A DNA stretch of 64,000 nucleotides from Streptomyces spiroverticillatus (GCA_014650415.1 BMUX01000002.1:372001-436000), one strand, 5' to 3'; positions 29,834 to 38,937 are shown, counted from the first letter of the stretch. Notes: a model not told the origin generated them from the letters alone. Translations and numbers: made by a program.

Positions 29834-30217
29834 GCCCACCTCAACTCCCGTGACCAACCCGCCTTTTCATGGTCACGGCCCCACCCGGGCAATACGTCCT
29901 GCGCGCTGCGGACCCCCTGCTACACCCTTCGATGCACCCCGCCCCCTCGCCGTCCCCCTGGAGCCCCACCACCCCGCCCCTCGGACTACACCCTCTTCCG
30001 CAGCCATCCCCTTGAACGACGGGGCCACCCTCCCCTCCTCCCTCGCCCCCTTGAGCGGCGGAGCCGCCCCCTCCCTCTCTCCCTCGCCCCCTTGGGCGGC
30101 GGGGCCGCCCCCCGGGGGAGGAACGGGCGGGCAAGGGGGCGGCCCACCCGATCCGGGCACACCCGGACACCGGCCCCTGCCCGCACCCCCACCCCCGGCC
30201 CACCCGGGCCCCGCCCC
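29834..30217. other. 384-bp GC-rich intergenic region with repeats
   Basis: No plausible gene. Left part (29834-30011): C-rich DNA holding the promoter of the DUF418 gene. Right part: the tandem and dispersed repeats described separately, which lie just past the antiporter stop codon. Confidence 0.6.
30012..30186. repeat. Degenerate tandem repeats running into a dispersed GC-rich element (copy 1)
   Basis: Units beginning TTGAACGACGGGGCC (30012), TTGAGCGGCGGAGCC (30051) and TTGGGCGGCGGGGCC (30092) repeat every 39-41 bases. Each of the first two is followed by CCCTC-rich DNA. The last unit opens a 100-base element (30087-30186) nearly identical to 34171-34270. CCCCCTTG and CAAGGGGG at its ends can pair. 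On the minus strand it immediately follows the antiporter gene and may serve as its terminator. Confidence 0.75.
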
Positions 30218-31810
30218 CTACCTCATGCTCCGCAGATCCAACTGGTGGAGGACCCGGTCCACCACCTCCGGATCCACCCCCGCCTCATTCCTCGCCGCCA
30301 ACACCTCATGCCGCGCCGCCGACATCATCTCCCTCTGAATCCGCAGAACCGCCTTCACCCGCCCCGCCCTCTGCGCATACGCCTCCCGCCGCTCCTCGTC
30401 CACGATGTCCGGACTGATCCGCGCCCCGATCTCGAAGGCCCCCCGCTGCAACCGCTCGGACACCTCCTCCGGCAGCTCCTCGACCTCCTCGATCTCCTTC
30501 AGCCGCCGCTTGGCAGCCGCCGCGGCCCGCACCGCCAGGGTGTGCTCCAGCTCCCGCTCCGCATCGGAGTCCGCCCGCACCCCGAGCTTCCGCACCAGCC
30601 ACGGCAACGTGAGCCCCTGAAAAACCAAAGTCGTCATGATGACGCAAAAAGCGATGAACAAAATCTCGTCCCGCGCCGGAAACGGCTCCCCCGAATCCGT
30701 CTTCAACGGAATGGCGAGCACCAGCGCCACGGACGCCACCCCGCGCATCCCCGCCCACCACATGACGACGGTCTCCCGCCAGGTCATGGGGATGTCCTCG
30801 TCGACGTCCCGCCGCTTGTGCAGCCGCTTCGCCAGCCACGTCGCCGGCAGCAGCCACAGCAGCCGCACCCCGACCACGACGACCACGACGACCGCGCCCC
30901 ACCCGAGCATCTCGGCGAGCCGCCCGTCCGCGAGCCCGAAGACGCTGTGCAGCTCCAGCCCGATGAGCCCGAAGGCCACACCCGTGACCAGCGTGTCCAC
31001 GATCTGCCAGAACGTCTGCCCGGCCAGCCGCCCCTGCACGTCGTCGGCATCGACCGCATGCGACGCCAGGTACAGCGCGGACGTGAGCACCGCCAGCACC
31101 CCGGACCCCATGAACTCCTCCGCCAGCACATAACTGACGAAAGGCACCAGCAGCGTCAGCCCGATCTGAAGGGTGGCGTCCCCCAGGAACCCCATCAGCT
31201 TGTTGCTGATCCACCCGAGCCCGCCCCCGACCGCCACGGCGACGACCGCCGACAGCACGAGCTCCCCCATCGCGGCGGGCCAGGAGAACGTCCCGCTCAC
31301 CGCCGCACCGATCGCCACGTGATAGAGCACGATCGCCGTGACGTCGTTGAACAGCCCCTCCCCCTCCAGGATCGAGACGAGCCGCCGGGGCAGCCCCAGG
31401 GCCCCCGCCACAGCGGTCGCCGCCACGGGGTCCGGCGGAGCGACCAACGCCCCCAGTGCCACGGCAGCGGCGATCGGCAGCCCCGGCACGAGGGCATTGG
31501 CCACGCCCGCCACAGCAGCCGTCGTCACGAACACCAGGGCCACGGCCAGCAGCAGAATGGGCCGCCAGTTGGCGGTGAACTGCCGCCAGGAGGTCCGCTG
31601 CACAGCGGCGTACAGCAGCGGCGGCAGCACCAGCGGAAGGATGTACTCCGGCGGGATGTCCGGATTGGGTACGAAGGGTACGAGCGCCAGCACGACCCCC
31701 GCCAGGGTCATCAGCACCGGCGCGGGCAGCCCCAGCCGCTCCCCCAGCGGGACCGAGACCACCGCCCCGAGCAGCAGCACGAACAGCAGGGCCAACTGAT
31801 CCACGGGCAT
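30218..31810 (-). CDS. Na+/H+ antiporter (CPA1 family)
   Basis: 530 residues with about 12 membrane spans followed by a charged cytoplasmic tail of about 130 residues. ALVAPPDPVAATAV and EGEGLFNDVTAIVLY are the CPA1 core motifs holding the ion-binding Asp residues. The tail is helical and highly charged (AAAAAKRRLKEIEEVEELPE). ATG 31810 has GGAAGG 5 bases upstream. It exports sodium in exchange for protons and controls cytoplasmic pH. Monocistronic by context. Confidence 0.92.
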   Translation of the reverse strand: MPVDQLALLFVLLLGAVVSVPLGERLGLPAPVLMTLAGVVLALVPFVPNPDIPPEYILPLVLPPLLYAAVQRTSWRQFTANWRPILLLAVALVFVTTAAVAGVANALVPGLPIAAAVALGALVAPPDPVAATAVAGALGLPRRLVSILEGEGLFNDVTAIVLYHVAIGAAVSGTFSWPAAMGELVLSAVVAVAVGGGLGWISNKLMGFLGDATLQIGLTLLVPFVSYVLAEEFMGSGVLAVLTSALYLASHAVDADDVQGRLAGQTFWQIVDTLVTGVAFGLIGLELHSVFGLADGRLAEMLGWGAVVVVVVVGVRLLWLLPATWLAKRLHKRRDVDEDIPMTWRETVVMWWAGMRGVASVALVLAIPLKTDSGEPFPARDEILFIAFCVIMTTLVFQGLTLPWLVRKLGVRADSDAERELEHTLAVRAAAAAKRRLKEIEEVEELPEEVSERLQRGAFEIGARISPDIVDEERREAYAQRAGRVKAVLRIQREMMSAARHEVLAARNEAGVDPEVVDRVLHQLDLRSMR

Positions 31811-31872
31811 GCCTTCCGGGCGCGAACGATCAAGACCCCCAGCGTGCCACGAACGCCCCAAACCGGCACAAA

Positions 31873-31896
31873 GGGCCCCCTCCTCAGAGGGGGCCC
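31873..31896 (-). terminator. Terminator after the GNAT gene
   Basis: GGGCCCCCTC and its complement around a 4-base loop; on the minus strand it is followed by TTTGTG. Confidence 0.8.
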
Positions 31897-31914
31897 GCCG
31901 GTAAGTACCGTCCG

Positions 31915-32394
31915 TCAGACCAGCTCGCGCCGCATCGCCCGGTGGTCGATCCCCGCGTCCAGGAACACCGGCCCGTACGCCGCGTACCCCAGCCGCTCGT
32001 AAAAACCCAGCGCGTGCGTCTGCGCGTGCAGGTCGACCGCGGTCAGCCCGCGCTCCCGGGCCGCCTCCTCGATGCCGCGCACGAGCGCCGCCCCGACGCC
32101 GAGCCCGCGCGCCGCCGCGCTCACCGCGAGCCGGCCCAGCGAGCCCACCTCGGGGCCGCCGCCGGTCTTCCCGGCCGCGTCCGCCCCGTACAGCAGGCGT
32201 CCGGTCCCCAGCGGCGTGCCGTCCTCGCCGACCGCCAGGACGTGCACCGCCGTGCTGTCGTACGTGTCGTACTCCAGCTCCGCGGGCACCTCCTGCTCGA
32301 CCACGAAGACCTCCTTGCGCACCGCGAAGCACGCCTGAAGGTCCTCGGGCCCGTCGGCCGGCCGCACCGTGTACGGCACGACGTCGGAGGTCAC
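31915..32394 (-). CDS. GNAT family N-acetyltransferase
   Basis: 159 residues. The acetyl-CoA binding loop is in [17 protein letters not shown] (RGLGVG resembles Q/RxxGxG), with [15 protein letters not shown] as the closing motif. GTG 32394 overlaps the pseudouridine synthase stop as GTGA. The substrate cannot be read; coupling to rluD and lspA-type genes does not indicate one. Confidence 0.88.
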   Translation of the reverse strand: MTSDVVPYTVRPADGPEDLQACFAVRKEVFVVEQEVPAELEYDTYDSTAVHVLAVGEDGTPLGTGRLLYGADAAGKTGGGPEVGSLGRLAVSAAARGLGVGAALVRGIEEAARERGLTAVDLHAQTHALGFYERLGYAAYGPVFLDAGIDHRAMRRELV

Positions 32395-33332
32395 TCGCTC
32401 TCCGCCCGGATCACGTCCAGCGCGTGCTGGAGGTCGGCCGGGTAGGCGCTCTCGAACTCGACCCAGTCGCCGCTGCCCGGGTGCGTGAACCCGAGCCGCA
32501 TGGCGTGCAGCCACTGCCGGGTCAGGCCGAGCCGCTTGGCGATGGTGGGGTCCGCGCCGTACGTCGTGTCGCCGACGCAGGGGTGGCGGTGGGCGGACAT
32601 GTGCACGCGGATCTGGTGCGTGCGGCCCGTCTCCAGCTTGATGTCCAGCAGCGACGCGGCGCGGAACGCCTCGATGAGGTCGTAGTGGGTCACCGACGGC
32701 TTGCCCTCGGCCACCACGGCCCACTTGTAGTCGTGGTTGGGGTGGCGGCCGATCGGGGCGTCGATGGTGCCGCTCATCGGGTCCGGGTGGCCCTGCACGA
32801 GCGCGTGGTAGCGCTTGTCCACGGTCCGCTCGCGGAACTGCTGCTTGAGCGAGGTGTACGCGCGCTCCGACTTGGCGACGACCATCAGCCCGGACGTGCC
32901 GACGTCGAGCCGGTGCACGATGCCCTGGCGCTCGGCGGCGCCCGAGGTCGAGATCCGGTACCCGGCGGCGGCGAGCCCGCCGATGACGGTGGTCCCCGTC
33001 CATCCCGGGCTCGGATGGGCGGCCACGCCCACCGGCTTCACGATCACGACCACGTCGTCGTCGTCATGGATGATCTCCATGCCCTCGACGGGCTCGGCGA
33101 CGATCTGGACCGGCGCGGCGGGCGCGGGCATCTCGACCTCCAGCCAGGCCCCGCCGTGCACGCGCTCGGACTTCCCGACCACCGAGCCGTCGACCTGGAC
33201 CTTTCCGGCAGCGGCGAGCTCGGCCGCCTTGGTGCGGGAGAACCCGAACATCCGGGAAATGGCGGCGTCGACGCGCTCGCCCTCAAGGCCATCGGGAACG
33301 GGCAGGGTGCGGATCTCGGGAATCGTACTCAC
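32391..33332 (-). CDS. RluD-type ribosomal large-subunit pseudouridine synthase
   Basis: 313 residues: an S4-like RNA-binding domain (about 14-75) then the RluA/RluD catalytic domain. The catalytic Asp is in [16 protein letters not shown], and [17 protein letters not shown] is the second family block. Family members make pseudouridines in helix 69 of 23S rRNA. GTG 33332 has no SD; CATACT lies 6 bases upstream, suggesting a leaderless mRNA. Confidence 0.92.
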   Translation of the reverse strand: MSTIPEIRTLPVPDGLEGERVDAAISRMFGFSRTKAAELAAAGKVQVDGSVVGKSERVHGGAWLEVEMPAPAAPVQIVAEPVEGMEIIHDDDDVVVIVKPVGVAAHPSPGWTGTTVIGGLAAAGYRISTSGAAERQGIVHRLDVGTSGLMVVAKSERAYTSLKQQFRERTVDKRYHALVQGHPDPMSGTIDAPIGRHPNHDYKWAVVAEGKPSVTHYDLIEAFRAASLLDIKLETGRTHQIRVHMSAHRHPCVGDTTYGADPTIAKRLGLTRQWLHAMRLGFTHPGSGDWVEFESAYPADLQHALDVIRAESE

Positions 33333-33338
33333 CCGTCG

Positions 33339-33344
33339 AGTATG
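33339..33344 (-). promoter_or_regulatory. Candidate leaderless -10 for the RluD-type gene
   Basis: CATACT on the minus strand, 6 bases before GTG 33332; no SD is present. Confidence 0.35.
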
Positions 33345-33384
33345 CAGGACCGCACCGACAAGCCCTTACCGCAAGCCTGCGACC

Positions 33385-34035
33385 TCAGCTCTTGTGGACC
33401 GTTCCGTCCGGGTCCAGCCCCTTGAACGACAGGATCACGATCAGGATCCCGCCGCAGACCACAGCGGAATCCGCCAGGTTGAAGACCGCGAAGTGCGCGG
33501 GCGCGATGAAGTCGACGACCGCCCCCTCCAGGAAGCCGGGCGTACGGAAGATCCGGTCGGTGAGATTGCCCAGCGCACCGCCGAGCAGCAGCCCGAGCGC
33601 GATGGCCCACGGCAGGCTGTACAGCTTGCGGGCCAGCCGGGCGATCACGATGATCACCGAGGACGCGATGATGGTGAAGACGATCGTGTACGCCTCGCCG
33701 ATCCCGAACGCGGCGCCCGCGTTGCGGATCGCCCGGAACTGCAACAGCTCCCCGATCACGTTGATCGTCTCGCCGCTGGGCTCCAGCTTGGCCACGACGA
33801 GCAGCTTGCTGCCGAGGTCGAGCGCGTACGCGATGAGCGCGACGATCAGCAGGAGCGGCAGCTTCCGCTTGACCTGCGCCGCGACACTCGCCCCGCCCTC
33901 GGCCGCCGTCTCCGCGCCCTCGGCCTCGTCCTTCTTCACGGCAGCCGTCTCGCCGGCACCCTCGTTCTCCGAGGACTTCTCCGGCCCGGCTCCCTCCACA
34001 TCTGGCGTACCGATGATGCGCTCCGCCTCTGCCAC
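33385..34035 (-). CDS. lspA: Lipoprotein signal peptidase LspA
   Basis: 216 residues, the aspartic protease that cleaves lipidated prolipoprotein signal peptides. Four membrane spans. [24 protein letters not shown] (first catalytic Asp) and [15 protein letters not shown] (second) are the family motifs. The first 55 residues are an acidic, Ala-rich cytoplasmic extension absent from E. coli LspA. GTG 34035 is the only upstream start in frame near the region. The pseudouridine synthase gene follows 52 bases downstream. Confidence 0.94.
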   Translation of the reverse strand: MAEAERIIGTPDVEGAGPEKSSENEGAGETAAVKKDEAEGAETAAEGGASVAAQVKRKLPLLLIVALIAYALDLGSKLLVVAKLEPSGETINVIGELLQFRAIRNAGAAFGIGEAYTIVFTIIASSVIIVIARLARKLYSLPWAIALGLLLGGALGNLTDRIFRTPGFLEGAVVDFIAPAHFAVFNLADSAVVCGGILIVILSFKGLDPDGTVHKS

Positions 34036-34170
34036 GTCAGTCCCTCGCCCTCGTACCTGATTGGCACGAGACTACGGCACACCCGTACGACCCACCCCGA
34101 CCCCCGCCCAGCCCTCGCAGCCCTCGCAGCCCGCCCAGCCCTCGCAGCCAACGAGGCCCCCTCCCCACAG

Positions 34171-34270
34171 CCCCCTTGGGCGGCGGGGCCGCCCCCCGGG
34201 GGCGGAACGGGCGGGCAAGGGGGCGGCCCGCCCGACACGGGCCCACCCGGACACCGCCCCCTGCCCGCAC
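34171..34270. repeat. Dispersed GC-rich element, copy 2
   Basis: A 100-base element about 95% identical to 30087-30186. Both copies lie just downstream of the stop codon of a minus-strand gene (here the DksA-like gene, stop at 34307). It contains paired CCCCCTTG/CAAGGGGG ends and inner GGCGG/CCGCC stems. Confidence 0.8.
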
Positions 34271-34306
34271 ACCCGGCACCGGCTCAGCCCCGCCCCGTAC
34301 CCCCGC

Positions 34307-35215
34307 CTAGTACCGCCTCTCCTGCTTCTGCTTGCACTCCACACACAACGTCGCCCGCGGAAACGCCTGCACCCGCGCCTTCCCAATCGGCTTCCCGCAG
34401 TTCTCACAGATCCCGTACGTCCACGCGTCCAACCGGTCCCGCGCCCGCTCCGTCTGCTCCAGCATCTCCCTGGCGTTCGCGGCCAGCGACATCTCGTGCT
34501 CGCGCGTCATGTTCTTCGTGCCGGTGTCCGCGTCGTCGTCCCCCGCGCTGTCCCCGGAGTCCCGCATCAGCCCGCTCAGCGCCTCCTCCGCGGAGACGAT
34601 CTCTGCCCGCAGCCGCAGGATCTCGCTGTCCAGCTCGGCCCGTGCCTCGGCGATCTCGTCGGGCGTCCAGGGGTCCTCCCCCGGCCGGACGGCCAGCTGC
34701 CCGGGCACCACGGCCGTCGTGGCGCGGGCCGGCGGCACCGCCTTCTTCCTCGCCGTCGCCGCTCCGCCCGGACTCTTCTTCGCAACCACCGTCTCGGCTC
34801 CCGTCTCCGCGGCCTGAGCCGCCCCCTCGGCCGCGGACGCGGCCTGCTTCCCGGTCGCCGCGGCCACTTCCGCGGTCTCCGGCCCATCGCTGACGGCCTC
34901 GTCGACAGCCGCCTTCTGCACAGCCTTCTCAGCCGCTTTCTTCCCCGTCGCCTTCTTCGCCGCACTCTTCTTGACGGCGGCCTTCTTCGCGGGAGCCGCA
35001 GCCTTCTTCGCCGGAGCCGCGGCCTTCTTCGCGACCGCCTTCTTGGCAGCAGCCTTCTTGGCCGGAGCCTTCTTCACAGCACCAGAGGCACCCGAGGCGC
35101 CCGAAGCACCGGAAGCACCCGCCTCCGCCGCCTCCGCTTCCGTCCCGGACGCCGCTGCTCCGGTGGTTCTCTTCGACGCCGACTTCTTCGTTGCGGCGGT
35201 CTTCTCAGCCACCAT
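34307..35215 (-). CDS. TraR/DksA-type zinc-finger protein with lysine-rich N-terminal arm
   Basis: 302 residues. The C-terminal roughly 115 residues form a DksA/TraR module: a coiled-coil region (EIAEARAELDSEILRLRAEI) and a C4 zinc finger (CENCGKPIG then CVECKQ). The first roughly 185 residues are low-complexity: four GAS repeats, then many KKA/AKKAAA units like the histone H1 or HupS tail, then an Ala-rich linker. A DksA-like RNA polymerase factor that may also hold DNA through its arm is inferred. Divergent from ileS. Confidence 0.88.
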   Translation of the reverse strand: MVAEKTAATKKSASKRTTGAAASGTEAEAAEAGASGASGASGASGAVKKAPAKKAAAKKAVAKKAAAPAKKAAAPAKKAAVKKSAAKKATGKKAAEKAVQKAAVDEAVSDGPETAEVAAATGKQAASAAEGAAQAAETGAETVVAKKSPGGAATARKKAVPPARATTAVVPGQLAVRPGEDPWTPDEIAEARAELDSEILRLRAEIVSAEEALSGLMRDSGDSAGDDDADTGTKNMTREHEMSLAANAREMLEQTERARDRLDAWTYGICENCGKPIGKARVQAFPRATLCVECKQKQERRY

Positions 35216-35490
35216 GGCCGCGGCCCCTTCACATTTTGTGATCTTGCACGCGAATCGTGCTGGGACGATAAATCGACCCGAACGCCGCGGCAACGGGGCA
35301 CACCGCCGATTCCGCCCTCCTCCCACCTCGCCCCGACGGACCTGCATCCGTTGTTCCCAGCTCTCCGCCGGGTAATCGCACCGCAGGACCGGGCCCGAAG
35401 CCCGTCAGCCCCCGTATGGCCATTCGGGTCACACCGGCCCCCCGCCCGCCGCCCCGCGAAAACCGGTGAGCCGCCTCGCACCCCGCCCCG
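35216..35490. other. Intergenic region between the DksA-like gene and the ileS leader
   Basis: No gene seen. It contains an AT-richer patch at 35228-35275 with the palindrome GCACG-CGAAT-CGTGC (35246-35260), which likely lies in the promoter of the DksA-like gene. The rest is GC-rich spacer up to the ileS promoter. Confidence 0.45.
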
Positions 35491-35496
35491 TACACT
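35491..35496 (+). promoter_or_regulatory. ileS: Candidate -10 for the ileS transcript
   Basis: TACACT, followed about 7 bases later by the start of the T-box leader. The -35 region (about 35464-35470) is only weakly conserved. Confidence 0.45.
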
Positions 35497-35502
35497 GGCC
35501 CG

Positions 35503-35790
35503 AGCGAAAGGCATCGATGGGGCCGAGTAGCGCCGCACGCAGCGATGAGCGATCCGGGGACGGTGAGAGCCCGGGGGCGAGCACGGCGTGAAGCATCACC
35601 CCGGAGCCGCCGGAAGAAAGCCCGCGCACGGCAGGACACGACCGCGAGGGCGAGTAGACCCGGCATCGCGCCCCTAATGAGGGGGCCGCGGACGCACGTC
35701 GTCCGGGGCCAAGGAGGGTGGTACCGCGGGAGCAGCAGCAGCGCTCTCGTCCCTCCGACGGAAGCCAGCAGTCCGCCGGAGGAAGAGCAC
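35503..35790 (+). promoter_or_regulatory. ileS: T-box leader of ileS (translational type)
   Basis: The T-box consensus AGGGTGGTACCGCGG (35714-35728) identifies a tRNA-sensing leader. A short stem I near the 5' end (GGC-ATCGATGGG-GCC, around 35510-35526) holds ATC, an isoleucine codon, as likely specifier, followed by GAGTAG. Downstream, CCCTCC (35751-35756) can pair either with GGAGGG of the T-box (35713-35718) or with CGGAGG, the ileS SD (35777-35782). Binding of uncharged tRNA(Ile) should favour the first pairing and free the SD. No U-tract terminator is seen, so control is probably at translation. Confidence 0.88.
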
Positions 35791-35793
35791 CTG

Positions 35794-38700
35794 ATGACAC
35801 CGCCGCAGTACAACCCGGTCCCCGCACAGGTCGACCTGCCCGCCCTGGAGCACGCCGTTCTCGACTTCTGGGAGCAGGCCAAGGTCTTCTCGAAGTCCCT
35901 GGAGGCCTCCGAGGGCCGCCCCGAGTGGGTCTTCTACGAGGGCCCGCCGACCGCCAACGGCATGCCCGGCGCCCACCACATCGAGGCCCGCGTCTTCAAG
36001 GACGTCTTCCCCCGCTTCCGCACGATGCAGGGCTACCACGTCGGCCGCAAGGCCGGCTGGGACTGCCACGGCCTCCCCGTCGAGCTGGCCGTCGAGAAGG
36101 AGCTCGGCTTCAGCGGCAAGCAGGACATCGAGAACTACGGCATCGCCGCGTTCAACGACAAGTGCCGCGAGTCCGTCACCCGCCACACCGACGCCTTCGC
36201 CGAGCTGACCCAGCGCATGGGCTACTGGGTCGACCTGGACGACGCGTACCGCACGATGGACCCGGAGTACGTCGAGTCCGTCTGGTGGTCCCTGAAGGAG
36301 ATCTTCAACAAGGGCCTCCTCACCCAGGACTACCGCGTCGCCCCCTGGTGCCCCCGCTGCGGCACCGGCCTCTCCGACCACGAGCTGGCCCAGGGCTACG
36401 AGACGGTCGTCGACCCCTCCGTCTTCGTCCGCTTCCCCCTGACCGGCGGCCCCCTGGCGGGCCGGGCGGCGCTCCTGGTCTGGACGACGACCCCCTGGAC
36501 CCTCGTCTCGAACACGGCCGTCGCCGCCCACCCGACGGTCCGCTACGTCGTCGCCACCGACGGCACCGAGCAGCTCGTCGTCGCAGAGCCCCTGCTCGAA
36601 AAGGCCCTGGGCGAGGGCTGGGAGGTGACCGGCGAGTCCTTCACCGGCGCCGAGATGGAGCGCTGGACCTACCAGCGCCCCTTCGACCTGGTCGAATTCC
36701 CCGCCGAGGCCCACTTCGTCGTCAACGCCGACTACGTCACCACCGAGGACGGCACCGGTCTCGTCCACCAGTCCCCCGCCTTCGGCGCCGACGACCTCGT
36801 CGTCTGCAAGTCGTACGGTCTCCCGGTCGTGAACCCGGTCCGCCCCGACGGCACCTTCGAAGAAGAGGTCCCCCTCGTCGGCGGCGTCTTCTTCAAGAAG
36901 GCCGACGAGAAGCTCACCGAGGACCTGGCCGCCCGCGGCCTGCTCTTCCGCCACGTGCCGTACGAGCACAGCTACCCGCACTGCTGGCGCTGCCACACGG
37001 CGCTCCTCTACTACGCGCAGCCGTCCTGGTACGTCCGTACGACCGCCGTCAAGGACCGTCTCCTCGAGGAGAACGAGAAGACCAACTGGTACCCGGACAC
37101 GGTCAAGCACGGCCGCTTCGGCGACTGGCTGAACAACAACATCGACTGGGCCCTCTCCCGCAACCGCTACTGGGGCACCCCGCTGCCCATCTGGCGCTGC
37201 GAGGACGACCACCTCACCTGCATCGGCTCCCGCGCCGAACTGACCGAGCTCACCGGCCAGGACCACTCCGCCCTGGACCCGCACCGCCCGTACATCGACG
37301 ACGTCACCTTCACCTGCACCCACGACGGCTGCTCGCTCAGCGCGACCCGCGTCCCCGAGGTCATCGACGCCTGGTACGACTCGGGCTCGATGCCGTTCGC
37401 GCAGTGGGGCTACCCGTACAAGAACAAGGAGATCTTCGAGAAGCGCTACCCGGCGCAGTTCATCTCCGAGGCCATCGACCAGACCCGCGGCTGGTTCTAC
37501 ACGCTGATGGCGGTCGGCACCCTGGTCTTCGACAAGTCCTCGTACGAGAACGTGGTCTGCCTCGGCCACATCCTCGCCGAGGACGGCCGCAAGATGTCCA
37601 AGCACCTGGGCAACATCCTCCAGCCGATCCCCCTGATGGACCAGCACGGCGCCGACGCCGTGCGCTGGTTCATGGCGGCCGGCGGCTCCCCGTGGGCGGC
37701 CCGCCGCGTCGGCCACGGCACCATCCAGGAGGTCGTCCGCAAGACGCTCCTCACGTACTGGAACACGGTCGCCTTCCAGGCCCTCTACGCCCGTACGTCG
37801 TCCTGGGCGCCCAGCGCCGCCGACCCGGCCCCCGCCGACCGCACGGTCCTCGACCGCTGGCTGCTCTCCGAGCTGAACGCGCTCGTCGACCAGGTCACGC
37901 AGGCCATGGAGTCGTACGACACCCAGAAGGCCGGCAAGCTCCTCTCGGCCTTCGTCGACGACCTCTCCAACTGGTACGTCCGCCGCTCCCGCCGCCGCTT
38001 CTGGCAGGGCGACAAGGCGGCGCTGCGCACGCTGCACGACGTCGTCGAGACGGTCACCCGCCTCATGGCCCCCCTCACTCCCTTCATCACGGAGCGGGTC
38101 TGGCAGGACATGGTCGTGCCGGTGACCCCCGACGCGCCGGAGTCCGTCCACCTCTCCTCCTGGCCCAAGGCCGACCTGGCCGCCATCGACCCGACCCTCT
38201 CGACCCAGATGGCTCTGGTCCGCCGCCTGGTCGAGCTGGGCCGGGCCACGCGCGCCGAGTCCGGCGTCAAGACCCGCCAGCCCCTGTCCCGGGCCCTGGT
38301 GGCGGCGACCGGCTTCTCCGCGCTCTCCCCCGACCTCCAGGCCCAGATCACCGAGGAGCTGAACGTCTCCTCCCTCGCCTCCCTCTCCGAGGTGGGCGGG
38401 TCCCTGGTCGACACCACCGCCAAGGCGAACTTCCGCGCCCTGGGCAAGCGGTTCGGCAAGGGCGTCCAGGACGTGGCGAAGGCGGTCGCCGCGGCCGACG
38501 CGGCAGCCCTCTCCCTCGCCCTGCGCGACGGCGAGGCCCCCCTGGTCGTGAACGGCGAGACGATCCTCCTCACCCCCGAGGAGGTCATCATCACCGAGAC
38601 CCCCCGCGAGGGCTGGTCGGTCGCCTCCGACTCCGGCGCGACGGTCGCCCTCGACCTCGAAATCACCCCGGAGCTGCGCAAGGCGGGCCTGGCCCGCGAC

Positions 38701-38937
38701 GCGATCCGCCTGATCCAGGAGGCCCGCAAGAACTCGGGCCTGGACGTCGCCGACCGCATCGCCGTCCGCTGGACCTCCACCTCCCCGGAAACGGCGGAGG
38801 CCCTGACCCACCACGCCCCCCTGATCTCCGACGAGGTCCTCGCCACCGACTACGCCGAGGGCACCCCGGACTCCACCTACGGCTCCCCCTTCACGGACGA
38901 GCCCCTCTCCCTGACCTTCCACCTCCGCAAGATCTAA
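35794..38937 (+). CDS. ileS: Isoleucyl-tRNA synthetase (IleRS2, eukaryote-like type)
   Basis: 1047 residues, a class Ia synthetase. The Rossmann domain begins with YEGPPTANGMPGAHHIEAR. The signature that is normally HxGH reads GAHH (residues 59-62), while KMSKH (600-604) is the usual second signature. A CP1 editing domain is inserted between. WDCHGLPVELAVEKELG supports the type 2 (eukaryote-like) class, as in other actinobacteria. ATG 35794 lies 11 bases after SD GGAGG. Controlled by the T-box leader. The altered signature predicts mupirocin resistance. Confidence 0.96.
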   Translation: MTPPQYNPVPAQVDLPALEHAVLDFWEQAKVFSKSLEASEGRPEWVFYEGPPTANGMPGAHHIEARVFKDVFPRFRTMQGYHVGRKAGWDCHGLPVELAVEKELGFSGKQDIENYGIAAFNDKCRESVTRHTDAFAELTQRMGYWVDLDDAYRTMDPEYVESVWWSLKEIFNKGLLTQDYRVAPWCPRCGTGLSDHELAQGYETVVDPSVFVRFPLTGGPLAGRAALLVWTTTPWTLVSNTAVAAHPTVRYVVATDGTEQLVVAEPLLEKALGEGWEVTGESFTGAEMERWTYQRPFDLVEFPAEAHFVVNADYVTTEDGTGLVHQSPAFGADDLVVCKSYGLPVVNPVRPDGTFEEEVPLVGGVFFKKADEKLTEDLAARGLLFRHVPYEHSYPHCWRCHTALLYYAQPSWYVRTTAVKDRLLEENEKTNWYPDTVKHGRFGDWLNNNIDWALSRNRYWGTPLPIWRCEDDHLTCIGSRAELTELTGQDHSALDPHRPYIDDVTFTCTHDGCSLSATRVPEVIDAWYDSGSMPFAQWGYPYKNKEIFEKRYPAQFISEAIDQTRGWFYTLMAVGTLVFDKSSYENVVCLGHILAEDGRKMSKHLGNILQPIPLMDQHGADAVRWFMAAGGSPWAARRVGHGTIQEVVRKTLLTYWNTVAFQALYARTSSWAPSAADPAPADRTVLDRWLLSELNALVDQVTQAMESYDTQKAGKLLSAFVDDLSNWYVRRSRRRFWQGDKAALRTLHDVVETVTRLMAPLTPFITERVWQDMVVPVTPDAPESVHLSSWPKADLAAIDPTLSTQMALVRRLVELGRATRAESGVKTRQPLSRALVAATGFSALSPDLQAQITEELNVSSLASLSEVGGSLVDTTAKANFRALGKRFGKGVQDVAKAVAAADAAALSLALRDGEAPLVVNGETILLTPEEVIITETPREGWSVASDSGATVALDLEITPELRKAGLARDAIRLIQEARKNSGLDVADRIAVRWTSTSPETAEALTHHAPLISDEVLATDYAEGTPDSTYGSPFTDEPLSLTFHLRKI

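Noticed and set aside
30012..30186. CRISPR array interpretation of the 39-41 base repeats
   Set aside because: There are only three degenerate units, no conserved direct repeat with unique spacers, and no cas genes in the window.
29841..30203. Glycine-rich open frame in the intergenic region before the antiporter
   Set aside because: It is generated by the repeated GGGCGGC units. It has no SD and reads through an inverted repeat element.
29267..32002. A 911-codon plus-strand frame over the DUF418 and antiporter genes
   Set aside because: It crosses two minus-strand genes and the tandem repeats; the His/Gln/Pro/Arg-rich translation is typical of antisense to high-GC genes.
34037..34279. Small open frame between lspA and the DksA-like gene
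   Set aside because: It lies in the dispersed repeat. The translation is compositionally biased, and the second copy at 30087 gives a different, equally biased product.
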